A DNA stretch of 64,000 nucleotides from Trichosporon coremiiforme (lineage: Eukaryota; Basidiomycota; Tremellomycetes; Trichosporonales; Trichosporonaceae). The position numbers were made by a program, and so were the translations under genes. The notes beneath the pieces were generated by a model, which had not been told where the DNA came from, searched no databases, and was given only the letters and a program-made list of their open reading frames with translations. The stretch covers positions 392,702-456,701 of the forward strand of contig BCJJ01000011.1 in the NCBI GenBank assembly GCA_039545355.1, in the 5' to 3' direction. Shown in pieces: positions 1-11,880 of the stretch (positions are counted from its first letter, which is position 1; each line of letters begins with the position of its first letter).

Positions 1-1542
1 CGCTGTTGTTAGCTAGTCGCGGAGGTTGACATCGTCGTGCGGAGCAACTCGGAGTTTCGCTCACTCTGCCAAAGCGACGCGAAGGGACAGCTCACCACTG
101 TATGTCAGCATGTAACCTCGCTAGACTCCCCAGCTGCTCCACTCACAGGGAAACACCACCAGCCACCGCTGTAGTCGTCGTCCATGGACCAGACACTGAC
201 ATTGTCAGACGAGTCGCGGGCGTCTGGCGGTCAGCTTGACCTTGATCATAGCAGCTCACAGGTCGTGTCTGTTCCAACCATTGGGGTGAGAGCGTCGGGG
301 TCGTAGGCAGAGATGGGCGGTTCAGATAACTGCGAGCGATATGTGAGAAGTCAAGGTGAGTAGAAGGGTTAGAAAGTGTGCATGGCCAGGTCATGGGCCG
401 CTGGCTCTGTCCCTTATCAGCTCGGAAGGCACACACCTCGTTGCGCGGCCACGGTGAGACAAAGCGGTGGTGCCAGTGGTGGGGAATACGCGTCTCGTCT
501 TTGGGTGGTGAGATCTTCAGATCGCGCACGAGCACCCTGGCGCTGGGCGTTGCCATTGTTCCTTCTGGGCTTTGCGGGGGAGCTAGACAGCCCGAGGCTT
601 GGTGAGGATACAGGGGGGACGCATGGTAGCCGCAATTTCAGGCAGAGAGAGCACCGAGCACGGTCACAGGCGATGCCCGCTATACCAGCGAGGTGCGCCA
701 GGCGGTGTGTCACTGATCCGCCTGAGTAAGAAAGCGGTGAAGTAACACGCGTTGGGCTGGGTCCTGTGATTCGTCGCTGATACCGATGCGCGGGTCTATT
801 TACGGCTGTTCACCGTTGTTCCTGTTCTCCTTGGTAACCTAGAATTGTTTGATGCCGCGAAAGCAGGAAAGAGCGGCGGTCTTGGTTCAGAGACCGCTGT
901 TTGGCGTACATGGGATGATCAGGAGAAAGTGAGAATACGTGGGCCGCACGAGGATGGTGCTGGAGAAAGGGGAAGTGGATGAATAGTCGTAGCGCGTCTG
1001 TGCGCGCCTTTCCTCACAAGTTCTGGCCCGCGGGCCACGCGCAACAAAGCGGTCCGCATTCCGATCTTCTGGCGCTAAACGGGCCACCGCATCGCCTCCT
1101 GTCAAGTTATCTGCACTGAATGTGCCGATCAAGTGAGCTGCACAGCTTGGTACATGAGGGCTCAGAGGGGTGAGTGTCGCGCGTGGGAGAGTGAGACAGT
1201 GTCCAGCTGCCGTTTGTCGAGACCCCTACGCAACCGCTAACACTTGGGCTCCGATCTATTGACAACGGCCATCTGTTGCTCTGACTGACACACCTTCCAA
1301 CGACGAATTCGATTCTCCAGCAGGTGACACGGGGATCAGCGTGCCGTCTGCTCCATATGCAGTGCACTGTGCGAGTGAGGGACGAGCTAGGAACGATCTA
1401 GCAGCGAGCTCCACGAGCGTGGCCTATTTCAGGCTGACAACTTTGGCATGACCGAGCAGCTTTCGACCTGCTGCTTCCACTGACGTCGAAGCACCTTGAC
1501 CTACATTTCTAACACTCATCCACGGAGGAACATCTACGGACC
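1..1542. other. Gene-poor left flank
   Basis: I find no convincing gene here. Open frames on both strands are short, overlap each other, and have arginine/serine/proline-rich compositions typical of GC-rich noncoding DNA. No spliceable exon chain, tRNA or long repeat was recognised. Confidence 0.5.
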
Positions 1543-2054
1543 ATGTTCAGCGCCCTCCGACCCCTCCCCCGCGACCCAGCCTTCATGCTCAACGTCCGCC
1601 CCTCATATGCGTTTCGGCCAGGCGGCGCTGCCACTGCACGAGATCTCCGAGATCAAGTCCTTCAATAAGATCTGGGTCGAGCCCTCCTTCCAAGCCCAGT
1701 TTCCAGACGGGCTTTACCTGTGCATGTTCTCTCCAGGGGGTCAGTGGATCTATCACGACTGCAAAAAGGGCGACGAGTGGGCCATCTACGCCGCCCCGAC
1801 GCCCGCATACCTGGCCGAGCTCGTCGACAAAGTAGGAGACCTCGAGAGCGAAACGAGGCCCCTGGAGGATTGCCGATACGGAGGGGTATATTCCAACGCA
1901 TCACTACGAGCCCGTGGAGAACAAGCAGGAGATCCTCGACGCCCTGGATTCAAAGGGGGGATTGGAGGAGGCGATGAGGACGCTATGGCGCACGTGCAAG
2001 GGGTGCGTCAAGGAGATGGGTCCGTCCGCCCACAGTAACGGGGTCAAGGCATAG
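1543..2054 (+). pseudogene. Broken or frameshifted small protein gene
   Basis: Protein-like sequence continues through this stretch but in three successive frames. It opens with MFSALRPLPRD at 1543. From about 1620 to 1875 a second frame reads as a plausible globular segment (for example LHEISEIKSFNKIWVEPSF and FSPGGQWIYHDCKKGDEW). From about 1855 the third frame carries a helical charged tail (EILDALDSKGGLEEAMRTLW) ending at a TAG at 2052-2054. Each shift is +1. No GTGAGT-type donor or CTGAC-AG acceptor was seen that would join the frames, so this may be a decayed gene, a gene with two assembly errors, or an unusual intron pattern. I do not recognise the family. Two tRNA genes follow immediately downstream. 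Confidence 0.35.
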
Positions 2055-2274
2055 CTGACTATGCAACTCTTCCAGCTCCTCCGAAATTGGCAGATGTGGC
2101 GCCCTACTCACTAAAAGATCCGCAGTCCGCCATCCAGCTGAACACCACCAGCATTTGACCAAACCTCTTGGGAACACTCCCCGATCCTCTGCCTCCCTGT
2201 ACTCCCCGCCGCCGCCTCTCGAACCGAGGCCGCCAGCTGCGCCCCCGCCGTCGTCGGAGCATAGCAACAGTGTC

Positions 2275-2393
2275 TCTTCGCTAGTATATCGGTTAGTATA
2301 ATCGCCTCTCAAGAGAGAGTCTCTGATCTCGTCTGCTTCTCGAGCGGCGTCAGATGATCGCGATAGAGCAGGGTTCGACTCCCTGGCGGAGAA
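2275..2393 (+). tRNA. tRNA-Glu (anticodon CTC), copy 1, with 47-nt intron
   Basis: The acceptor stem TCTTCGC pairs fully with GCGGAGA (2386-2392), followed by discriminator A at 2393. The anticodon stem ATCGC pairs with GCGAT. The mature loop is CTCTCAC with anticodon CTC at 2308-2310. The T-arm is AGGGTTCGACTCCCT. An intron lies at the canonical site after position 37 (2312-2358, 47 nt); its first bases contain GAGAG, which can pair with the anticodon region. A T4 run at 2397-2400 is a likely Pol III terminator. The exon parts are identical to those of copy 2. Confidence 0.92.
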
Positions 2394-2786
2394 TCCTTTT
2401 GGGCCCTGCACGCTTCTTGAGGGTCTATGCAGACGTCAGTGGCGCACGAAGAGCTCTGAGGAGCGTCTGTGGAGAGAGGGGCATCGAAGATGTCCGATAC
2501 TTCGGAGGAGGACGAGGGTTGTGAAAGAACCCACCGGAATGGGACCAGTCGTTGCGTCTGACACCCGCATCGTTCAGGACTCAGAGCTCCAGAAATCGCT
2601 GAGCTGCACCGAGTCCACTTATTCCTCCAAGTCTGTCGAGTCCAGCCCCTTCTTAATGTGATGTGTCATCATTACAGGGCTCCCCACCCCCTTCCTTCCC
2701 TCCTCTCTCCCACCCCTCCCCAACTCCCCCAGCCTCGCCAGCGCCGACGCCGCCGACTGCGCACGCCCGCACACCTCACCATGGCC

Positions 2787-2905
2787 TCTTCGCTAGTATA
2801 TCGGTTAGTATAATCGCCTCTCAAGAGAGAGACTCTCTACCACCTCCTGTTCTCAGGAGCGTAGAAAGCACGCGATAGAGCAGGGTTCGACTCCCTGGCG
2901 GAGAA
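2787..2905 (+). tRNA. tRNA-Glu (anticodon CTC), copy 2, with 47-nt intron
   Basis: Mature sequence identical to copy 1: acceptor TCTTCGC with GCGGAGA, anticodon stem ATCGC with GCGAT, anticodon CTC at 2820-2822, discriminator A at 2905. The intron is 2824-2870, again 47 nt. It shares only the first eight bases with the copy 1 intron and otherwise differs, yet it also folds into a hairpin (CTCCTG, TTCT loop, CAGGAG). A T5 run at 2908-2912 is the likely Pol III terminator. The gene lies 394 bp downstream of copy 1 on the same strand. Confidence 0.92.
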
Positions 2906-5900
2906 CGTTTTTGCCGCTCTCCAGCTTCAGCAAGCATCCGTACGTCTTTGAAAGGCATATGGGCAGATAGAGGAGACTCTGGAGGTCCGTGTCGGTCAAG
3001 AAGTGGAAGGTTAGGGTCGTGTGAGGAAGGGTTTTGTGAGGGTTCGAGGTGGTGGCGCAGAACGCCACATCGATCTGGGGTGCCGAAGGGTTGCCGAGCT
3101 CGGCGGCCGGCGTCTAACCATGCAACGCACAAACATGCACAAATTTGCGCGACGTCAGAGGTCGGCGCGGTGGTGGGGGTCTCTGGCCAACGAGAGGTCT
3201 ATGCCCCATCGGCACTGGCCATCAGCTGAACGATGGAACGGAATGTGGAAGCGGCCATTGATGCTGACCCTTCTGTAAGTCCGATGGACCCAAAGTCAAG
3301 TCCGATAACAGTCACCAGACCCCGCGTTTCCTTGGCTTTAGTAACCAGCATTATGAAGTGAGTATTCTGAGCTCGCCAAGCTGTTCGCATGCCGTACGCT
3401 TTGATACTGAATTGTATCACGAGGTGCTGTGAGTTGCACGAGTTGGTGTTCATCGCGAGGAGTGTCGCTTCCCAGCCGAGAAGAAGCGGCGCAGCCGATT
3501 CCACCATCTCTTGCCGAGATCATTCATAGCTGTCACCAGACCTCGCTGCATTCATTCGCAACTCCCCAAACATCTTTTCTGTGCATGCACGTTCGGTCTC
3601 TGTCACTTGTATCACGAGATACAGATGACAAGCCAGTTGAGGCTCGTCAGCAAGTCCGAAACTTTTAGTCATAGAAAAAACACCGATGATCGGTCAATTC
3701 ACCTTTGTCAGTGTCCAATCTCAGCTGACCTGGATGTCAGTGAGATGTCAGCTCGCATCCGTCGCTTCGAATATCAACAGACACAGTGCTCGGGAATCCC
3801 GAATGGACTGTCCGTATGGGTTCCCCGTGCTATGCACTCCGTCTCCGTCCGATGCTTGGACTGGCGTGCATCGGTTTCCTTGGTATGGATCTGGACGGAT
3901 GCAGGAGGTAGACGCGCGTTGTGTGCTGTGCTGAGTTGTGGTGAGGGTAGTCTCCTCTCGTGTCCTCCCGAAACTATGATAGTCTCGATAGTCTCGCCTC
4001 GAGTGCGGTGAATCCCTGCGAGGGACTCCGCAGCTCCAGGACCAGCCGGGACCAAGGGAACGGATAGACGGACCGTCGATTCGGGGGTAGTCACTGCGCA
4101 CCGCAATCGGTGCGTGCCGCGGCAGTGCACAGGGGCCACACTTGGGACACTGGCGTCGGCGAGCTCGGCGCTCTCGTTCGTTTCAATCTCCGTCTCATCC
4201 CTCAAGGTTATGCACCGCTGTGTCGCTAGACATTGCGCAGCCTGATCGAGTCTGATGGCGGGTCGCGTTCAACAGCGATTCAACAGCGATCGTGATGGGT
4301 GTGGTGGACCTTATCAACGGACACGCTGACGAGTCGTTCTGTTCAATACTTTTCCGCAGCTCCTACGACGTATCAGGATACAGAACATGCAGCACCGGTC
4401 TCAGGTTTCATGTGCCTCAGTTTGGCGTATGACGTACCGCGGACCGGATTGTGGGTATGTGCTATAGTTGATAGCGAGGAAGGAACCGCAGTTTGTCCAA
4501 CTCATGGTGCATCTGCGAGGCTTCGAGGCACACCGGAACGCTTGAATGCATGTGTTGTCCATGTGCTGGAGCAGAGCTATCAGACGCGGGACACCAGCGA
4601 TACCAATGCTGACGCGTCGGTGTCGGAGGCGGTGTAGGGATGTTGACTGCGCTCGCTGATCCGAGGCTGTGCCGCCTCGGCGTAAGGTCGGATAGTACGG
4701 ATCGTCCCTGCTCCGTTTCCTCATGCCCTATACTAACGCACTCGATAGACAATGGGACGGCAAGCTGAAGCAAGCATTCGGGAGCTTGACGCCACATGCG
4801 CACGTATCCATCACGTCAGTGTGAACAATGAGAACATCAAGAGCCGGCCGGTCGTTAAGATGGTGATGCATAACGCTGACCTCAGCGGTGGCTGGAGTGT
4901 GGGAGCGATGGGCCGATGCTGGGTGGCTTGAGGTGACACATAGGCACTGTCTCGTTCCACACAACACATCGTTCCACTCCAGCACGGCATGCATGCGGCT
5001 GCATGGCGCTATCGTACATGGCGCTGCATGGCGTTCCCGCGGTTTCGAATGCTTCCACTGGGATTCTGCGACGGATGCCTGCGCGTCCACACACGCACGT
5101 CTACGTCAAACGCGAGAAGATCATGACGCGGAGGCACGCCCGCTGCACGCCCTGCACACCCTGCACACGCTGGACGCCGGGGCGCGGAGCGAGTCTGTCC
5201 GCAGTCGTTTCTTCCATTCCATGCATGAATGAAATGCCAGTGCCGTGGCTGATATTTCCCCTTCTAGCTTAGCGTCACTGGTCTCGGACAATAAACGGGT
5301 GGTCGGTCGACATTTCAACACCTCAGAAATATCCTCAGGTGCGCTGCGCTTTGGGTTCTGCAGGCGGACGGGCGTGTCGTCACGGCCTACCTCGTCAGCT
5401 GCATCCGCTGAATGCACTCCTCGAGTTGGAACCTAAGTGCCGGATCGGGAACATCATGCATCACGGCAGGCTCGTGGTGATCGAACGATGCGACCCAGCC
5501 GTTATCAAGACCCTCGATGTGGGAAATGGCACGATCGAGCATGCATACTGCACACCGTGGTCGGCGGAGGGGACCCAGGCTGCAGATGACGGGCAGACCT
5601 GGTGACCTGCCGCTAGCGTGCTCTAGTCCGACCTAGTTGCACACCCACTCCCATGCTGGCCGAAATTCTTTCGAGTGTCCACGCCGAATGCGTGCGTCCA
5701 TCTGACGGTCGATAACATCCATGGGCTCTGCGATGGTTAACGCGAGCTCGTCATGGACATGCAGAAAATCGTGCACAAACCTCTCGAAAGTGTATGCATC
5801 CCAGCCCCCATTTGCGCCCTTTGTTGGCAGTCCGGGTTGACTCGGAGATCCATGGTCACTTGACTCGAGCACGCTCGACCCGAGCGCCCTGCTGTTGCAG

Positions 5901-6274
5901 CCTGCGCGTGCTGGGTCGCGGGTTGTGAAGCCGCCGGGCGCCGAGTCAAATGTCAATTGTCACCTCGCTTCGCTCTTCAGAGTGTTCTGGCTAATCACAG
6001 ATTCATAATCGCTATTAACCGAAAGATTGTAATGAAGGTTGTCTTCTGATGTCTTTCCGACTGTGCTATGCTACAATTTGTTGGTACAACTGTGAATGAT
6101 ACAATGCTTTGCTGATATGCGATGCTATGCTGTGCTCGCTGGGATGACTCGATAATGGCGGATCCGTGAAGAAATAGGACAGATGTGTAGTGGCGAGCAT
6201 ATTGCTCGATTGTGGAATTCGATCTGGCTGCGATCTGAGTCGACCGTCTGACGAGGCGACTCGCGGCTCGCTGC
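2906..6274. other. Gene-poor spacer
   Basis: No supported gene in about 3.4 kb. Frames of 60-170 codons occur on both strands but overlap each other, lack spliceable extensions and match no family I know. The right part (about 5.98-6.2 kb) is relatively AT-rich. It separates the tRNA pair from the first convincing protein gene. Confidence 0.5.
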
Positions 6275-6781
6275 TTACTCCTCGTCGACCTCGATCAGTG
6301 GCGGGAGAAGGGGGTCCGGAGCGTATCCAAGGACGCTGGTCGACTCGCGGAACGTCGCCGACGTGTAGAGAATGGACATGATCTCGTCGTCTGTGAGGTA
6401 GACGTCTGCGGGCACCTGTGTGCGTTCCGGCTTCGGGCTTGGTCGCGGGGGCACGACCGGCTTCTCGAGCTTCTCAGCCTTGGAGAGTTTCTGCATGGCC
6501 TCGGACTGCAGAGCTTCCGCCTCGAGGTCCTTGACGGTGTATGGCGGGGTAGGAGTGTGGGCGAGCTTGTCGAGCTTCTCGCGCGCGAACAGTTCGACGA
6601 GCGTAGCGTCGAATGTCCCGCCTCCGAGGCGGGACCAGAGGAGGAGCACGGTACGGCCCAGCACGATGGATCCAAGTGCGAGAATCGCGGCGAGGGACAG
6701 GTGAGGCGGCGGCGTGAAGGATACCGTCGACAGGGGGATCGGCATGGCGAGCGCGGACGAGGTCGGGGGCATGCTGCTCAA
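6275..6781 (-). CDS. Small putative single-pass membrane protein, unknown function
   Basis: A single-exon frame encodes 168 residues. The N-terminus is short and Ser/Pro-rich. It is followed by one hydrophobic segment at about residues 28-49 (LSLAAILALGSIVLG and onward), likely a membrane anchor or uncleaved signal-anchor. The rest is polar, with a charged, Lys/Glu-rich helical stretch at about 85-108, a proline-rich linker, and an acidic end (IEVDEE). No catalytic motif or known domain is visible. An internal ATG at residue 13 is an alternative start. It stands alone between two long spacers. The amino-acid pattern looks coding, but I cannot assign a family. Confidence 0.55.
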   Translation of the reverse strand: MSSMPPTSSALAMPIPLSTVSFTPPPHLSLAAILALGSIVLGRTVLLLWSRLGGGTFDATLVELFAREKLDKLAHTPTPPYTVKDLEAEALQSEAMQKLSKAEKLEKPVVPPRPSPKPERTQVPADVYLTDDEIMSILYTSATFRESTSVLGYAPDPLLPPLIEVDEE

Positions 6782-9361
6782 AGGAGGGGCATGGGTGTGC
6801 GGGAGGCAGAGGTAGTGAGTGAGGTCGCGAATGGTGAACAGATGTTTAGAGTTGGTAGTGCAGACAGTAGAAGATGCTAATGTGTTCGCAGAGTGGTGAC
6901 GGAGATGCGTGCCAAGTGTGCCCGAAGGTTATATAGAAATCTATCTGCAAGTGCGAGGTGGTGGAAGTGGTGCGATGCCCGACTCCCGAGGTAGGGCGCC
7001 CAGCCCGAGGGAGGACTGCATGAAACGATCAGCGGATCGTCCGAGGCGGCGGCCTTGACGCGGCCTGAACGGCCTGAACACGGGCACAACACGGGCAGCA
7101 TCGGTCAACTTTCAGGTTCGGGTTACTCAGTCCAGGGCCACAGTCAGACACCCTCAGGGCATGACGCGGATCCGGAATGCCTTCGCTGCGCCGGGCACGC
7201 TGGGCTTGGCTGGCGTCAAGGCCAGACCACCCAGGGCTCGGCTCCTAAGCCCTCATCTGCGTAAACAAGCAGGCCTCGGCATGTCTGCGAAAGCTTCCTC
7301 AGGCCTCGTGCCCTGCCCTGCGGTCAGTAGACCTACGGTCAGCACCCCGCCAGCGCTCCGCCCACGCCGCCACCGGGCAGCTTAGGTCATCACCATCCTC
7401 CGCTTAGGCACTTTGCCTCCGGCCACCTTCTCTCTTCCCTGGCCTTCGGCAACTGACCCAGCGAGACCAACAAGGGTGGTCAAACTTTTTTCATTGTTTT
7501 CGTAAATGGAGGGCCTGACGGTACCTACGGTTCTCCGAGAGCACCCTCGGGCTCCCAGCTTCGGGCTTTCCGGCCACCCCCGGCCACCATCTACGCGACC
7601 TACGGGTCCGCGGGACACGGACTCGGGAGCGAAGCTGGAGTGTGCGGGCGCCCGTTTGTGCCAATAATCTAAGCATTGCCGGCGGCCATGACTTATCTGC
7701 ATGCCATATTGCAGAATGCCATGCACAGGGCCCTTGTTTCGTGTAATAGAACTCGTGTTGCATGCCGCGTAGCCTCGTATGCGTGCTTTGGTCGGTTGCG
7801 ATAAGACATGCGTAGACTCGAGGCCTCGCGGCTCGCTTCGGTAACCGAACCAGCTCGGTGAGGCTCACTCGCTGAGCTGACTCGGCTCGGCACGCATTCA
7901 TCGACGTGACTCTTGTTCTCGCACAACTGCCGTCGCTGCCGCGCTCCCGTTTGCACAACGACAATGTCACGTGCGGCGCTGGGCTTGACGGGCTTGCACT
8001 CAGCCATAGGAGTCTTGCTCAGCCGTGCAGTCAGCCAAGCGCCAGCACCACCTACAGGGTAGCGATGCATTACGCCAGCGTACGCCGCCGCTCCCCTGCC
8101 CTGTGAGTGCAGGTATGCAGCGGCCAGCGTCCGCAGTCCGCCAAGAACCAAGTGTTGATTAAGGCGTGCCTCGGACCTGACAAGGTTCCTGCAAGTCCTG
8201 CAAGCAATGACGCCAATGACGGAGGAGTCGTTTCCTAATCAACACTAACTCGCTCGCGAGCGTCGGCTGGGCCGCTAAGCTTGAAAACTTGACTCACCAT
8301 TGCGACTCGCCCGTCGCTACACATACCGTGCGGAGCGACAGAGGCGGAGCATGCCAAGCGGAGTAGAGTTCGGAGTCACGGGGAACAGATGGGACCCCGC
8401 CAATGCTTTCATGCATACCCAGTTGCTGTGCCCCGCTGTGCCGCTACCGCTGTGCCCCGCAGTACGCTGTGCCAAGCCCACGAGCACAGCTAGCATAGCC
8501 ACGCGAGAGTCCGTAGTCGATAGCCGTTATCTGTTTCCGACATTGCGAGTCTCTACTGACAGGGCTGACAGACCAAAGGAAGGCAGGGATGAAGGCAGGG
8601 ATTCCGTGGCAGGTTTCGTCACTTGTCCGCTGCCTGGAATCTGGATCTGGTGCTTGTCAACTCTCGCCACTATGCTTACTACGCCGCTATGCACAACGGC
8701 TATTTTCTGGTCTTTTGCTGACCAAGCATTGCTGCCTGTGCAGATCTCTTCGGAGTGCGCGTGCGGTGTCTGCTATCATGAAGCCGCCACCCGCCTAGCG
8801 GTGTATGCTCAATCACCGCTGTGCGGTGTCTGCTTACGGGCTCTGCTGTCGGGCTCTGCTGGCGGGCTTTGGTAGAAACTCCGAACCCGGCGGCTCAGAT
8901 ACTTCTCTGTTTTGCGTTTCTGTGCATTCTATGCATCTCATGTTTCCTGCAAGTGTGGAAACGGCCCGGTCTTGCAGATGTGGATGATCGCGAAAGAGAT
9001 AACGAGATCAATAGTGAGGATGACAGCCGAGGCAGCGATAGTGGCAGCGGAGGCATCAGCGGCAGTAGTGTTGGGGTAGTGGCCAACAGTAGGATTCAGG
9101 GTAAGCGTGCGCAGGTCCGCACCGAGAGCGGAGTTCTTCTGCGGCAATCAGTCAACAGGTACAGATACATAGCCGAGATTGCTTCTCTACGTGGGCCCGA
9201 TCACTCCGCACGCGCATGCTGAGGGTCCGAGAGGGCTTCAGGACGAGAAATGCCGAGGGCCCAGACCTTCGGACTCCCCGTGTATGCTAACGGTCTTGCA
9301 GTCTACGGTGTCTACGGAGAGTACAAACGGCGGAGAACAGAGGCGGGGCTACATGCCGGTG
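6782..9361. other. Intergenic spacer
   Basis: About 2.6 kb without a supported gene. It holds the upstream region of the small membrane-protein gene and the downstream region of URI. Short imperfect direct repeats are visible: GGCCTGAAC twice near 7065-7080, GCTGTGCCCCGC twice near 8426-8460, and TGCGGTGTCTGCT twice near 8762 and 8823. Nothing else was recognised. Confidence 0.5.
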
Positions 9362-11690
9362 TTACATGCCCTGCCTCGCCGCTTTGAAGCGGGACACCTT
9401 CTTCGGCGGTTGCGGGGGTTCCGGGGCCGCAACATTGTCGGTGTTACGTTCCACGACGCCGCCGATCGCGCTGGGATTCGGCGGCTTCGGAGCCGTGACG
9501 GGCGCTGAGGGGCGTTCGACGACACCGCCGCTCGCGGCCGAAGGACGCTCGACGTCCTGCATCGGCTGCCGTTGCGACTGCACACTCGGCGGCAAGCTGC
9601 CCTCATAGTCCCTCATCGCCTTTCCAGGATCCCGCACCGGCTCCTCGGGATTGTAGATACCCGCGCGGAGCTGGTCCATCACGTCCCGTCTCCTCTTGCG
9701 GCGCTGGCGGCGATCCTCGGCGTCCTGGCCCGTTTCCTCCCCGTCACTCTCCGAGTCCTCGTCCACTGTTGGCGGCTCGAAGACGAGGTCGCCGTCCTCC
9801 TCCCTTCCGACGCGGAGGAATTGGCCGAGGTCATCGGCTGTTGGGTTGATGATACGCAGCGGCTCGTCGCCTTCGCCCCCCTGGATTGTGGATACACGCG
9901 GCACGGCCATGTACACGTTTCCGTCGCCTTCGGCTTCGGGGTCGATCTCATCCTCGTCGATGGGGCGCTGGCGCTGGAGGCTCCTGTGCAGAGCCAAGGC
10001 TGCTTCACGCTGCAGAAGGGCCTCGTCGAGGGCGTACTCGTCCTCCTCGTCATCGTCGAAATCGCCGAGGTCACCGTACTCGTCCGTGTCGGAGTCGTTG
10101 TCGACAACTACTAACGGCGTGCGTTCGGCCGGAGCAGCAGAGGTCGAGGACTTGGGCAGCTCACCGACTGACGGAGGGAGCGGCGCTCGCTCAACGATAC
10201 TGTTCCGCATCGTCGGCATCGGCTTCTGGCTCCCGATGGAAGGGAAGTCCGGCTTGGCACCTGCACGACGCTGAGCAAACAGCGACTTCTTCGGCTTGTC
10301 CTCGTCCACGTCCATGCTGTCGTCCTCGCCGTCGTCACTGCCGATCTCCAGAATCTTCGACGCCGGAGGCATTTCTTGAGGCTGCGGAGGCACCGGGGCA
10401 TGCTCCACCACGCCACGAGAAGCAAAGTTGGGCTTGGTCGCACTCGGGCTCGGCGCGAGGTTGCTCGCCGGCGCTGCGGCGGCAGCTCGATCACGCTCCG
10501 CAGCGGCGTTAGCGCTCTGGAGGAAACCTGACTTGAGACCGCCAAAAGCGCGCTTGCCTGGTGTCGGAACGTTGAGGATCGGGACGGGCTTGGGCGTGAT
10601 GCTGATCTTCTCTTGTCCCGGACGGGCTGGAGGTGAGTCGGGAGGAAGGGGGACGGAGGAGTCGAAGGTCACGCTCTTCTTTCGGCTCGGCGCCTTCAGG
10701 ATGCCCTTGGGCTGCTTCCCCGGACTGCGGTGCGCAGGCTGCGCATGTAACGGCTCGTTGCTCGGAGTAGGGACGTTCGGAGGTGTGCTTGGGCGCATAC
10801 GTGACGAAGCGAGGCCGTTAGCTTCCTGTGACGGAGTGGGCTCAGCCGCAGCCGGCTCCACATCCATGCTGTCGTCTGCGTCCTCGTCTTCGGTTTCGGA
10901 ATCCGACATGGAACCGAAGATGCGGCGCTTCAGTGCCTCGCGCCTAGCAGCAGCCTCGGGGGTCCAGTAATCGTCTTCCTTGTCGTGGATCGTCTCCTCA
11001 CCCTCTCCGTCGCCCATCGGTTCAGCGCCGATAAGCTGTCCGTCCGGTGTCTCGCGGATTTCGTGGATCGGCAGGCCCTCCTCGTTCACCGTCTCGTCAC
11101 CGGGAAGGTGCAGCTTGTCGGCCAGATGCTCGCCGACGAGGTCGACCAGGCTCTGCAGAGACGCAGGCACCTCCTGCTCCTCTCCGTTCGGGCCGCGGAG
11201 GGCGTATTGACCTTCCTTCGGCTCCTGCTCGGCGACCTGCTGCGCAACAGGTTGTGCGGGGTTGTCTTCCGGACGCCTGAGAACGGGGGAGAAGCGCACT
11301 TCCTTCGTCTTCAGCGAGCGATGGGGCGGGAACGGCGGCTGGGCTGCGTTCGGCGCCTGACCCTCGGTCATGCGGGCGTGGTCCTCGAGCAGCGCTATCG
11401 TCAGCTTCATTCCTTGGTCAGCTCAGCTTACCATTCTTCCGCCGACGGACATACTCGGCCGCATGAGCGGGCAGCATCTCAGCCCAAGTATCTGAGCCCG
11501 TCGCGATCTTGACGCTGTTGGTGTTGATGATGGAGCCGGGGAAGCTCGCCTTGGAGTTGAAGGGGACGAGCGCGGGCCAGGCTTGGCGCGAAGCGAGCGC
11601 GTCGAGCCGCGCCGCCAGCAGGTCCAGCGCTGCGATGTGCTCGCTCAGCTGCGCCCCCGTCGGCTGGATCGGGAGCCGAATCGCGTCCAT
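9362..11690 (-). CDS. BUD27: URI/Bud27-type unconventional prefoldin
   Basis: Two exons (11690-11432 and 11394-9362) encode about 763 residues. The N-terminal 85-110 residues are prefoldin alpha-like: a helix, the strand segment VPFNSKASFPGSIINTNSV, then a second helix (AEYVRRRK and on). Long acidic, low-complexity regions follow. The extreme C-terminus (KKVSRFKAARQGM) matches the short basic box typical of URI/Bud27. In yeast and animals this protein helps assemble RNA polymerases in the cytoplasm and links to TOR signalling. The intron is 37 nt (11431-11395) with CTGAC just before its acceptor. A nearer AG would give a 19-nt intron, which I reject. The start is the first ATG before the prefoldin helix. 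Confidence 0.85.
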
Positions 11691-11880
11691 GGATGTTTAT
11701 TGTTGATGACGCAGATGGAGGTTGCAACAACACGATATGGAACCGGACGGAAGTAAATTACGGTGGAGGTCAGCGGGGCCTCGCCCTTTGCCGCCCCCGG
11801 ATGTCCAGACTCGTGCGAGCACCGAGGTGGAGACGAGACACTCTATTGTCCATTGTCCATGCATGTATGTGCTCTATGCT

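Noticed and set aside
11413..11431. A 19-nt ultrashort intron in the URI/Bud27 gene
   Set aside because: It keeps frame, but a second acceptor 18 bases further (CTGACGATAG) also keeps frame and gives a 37-nt intron with the usual branch-site layout.
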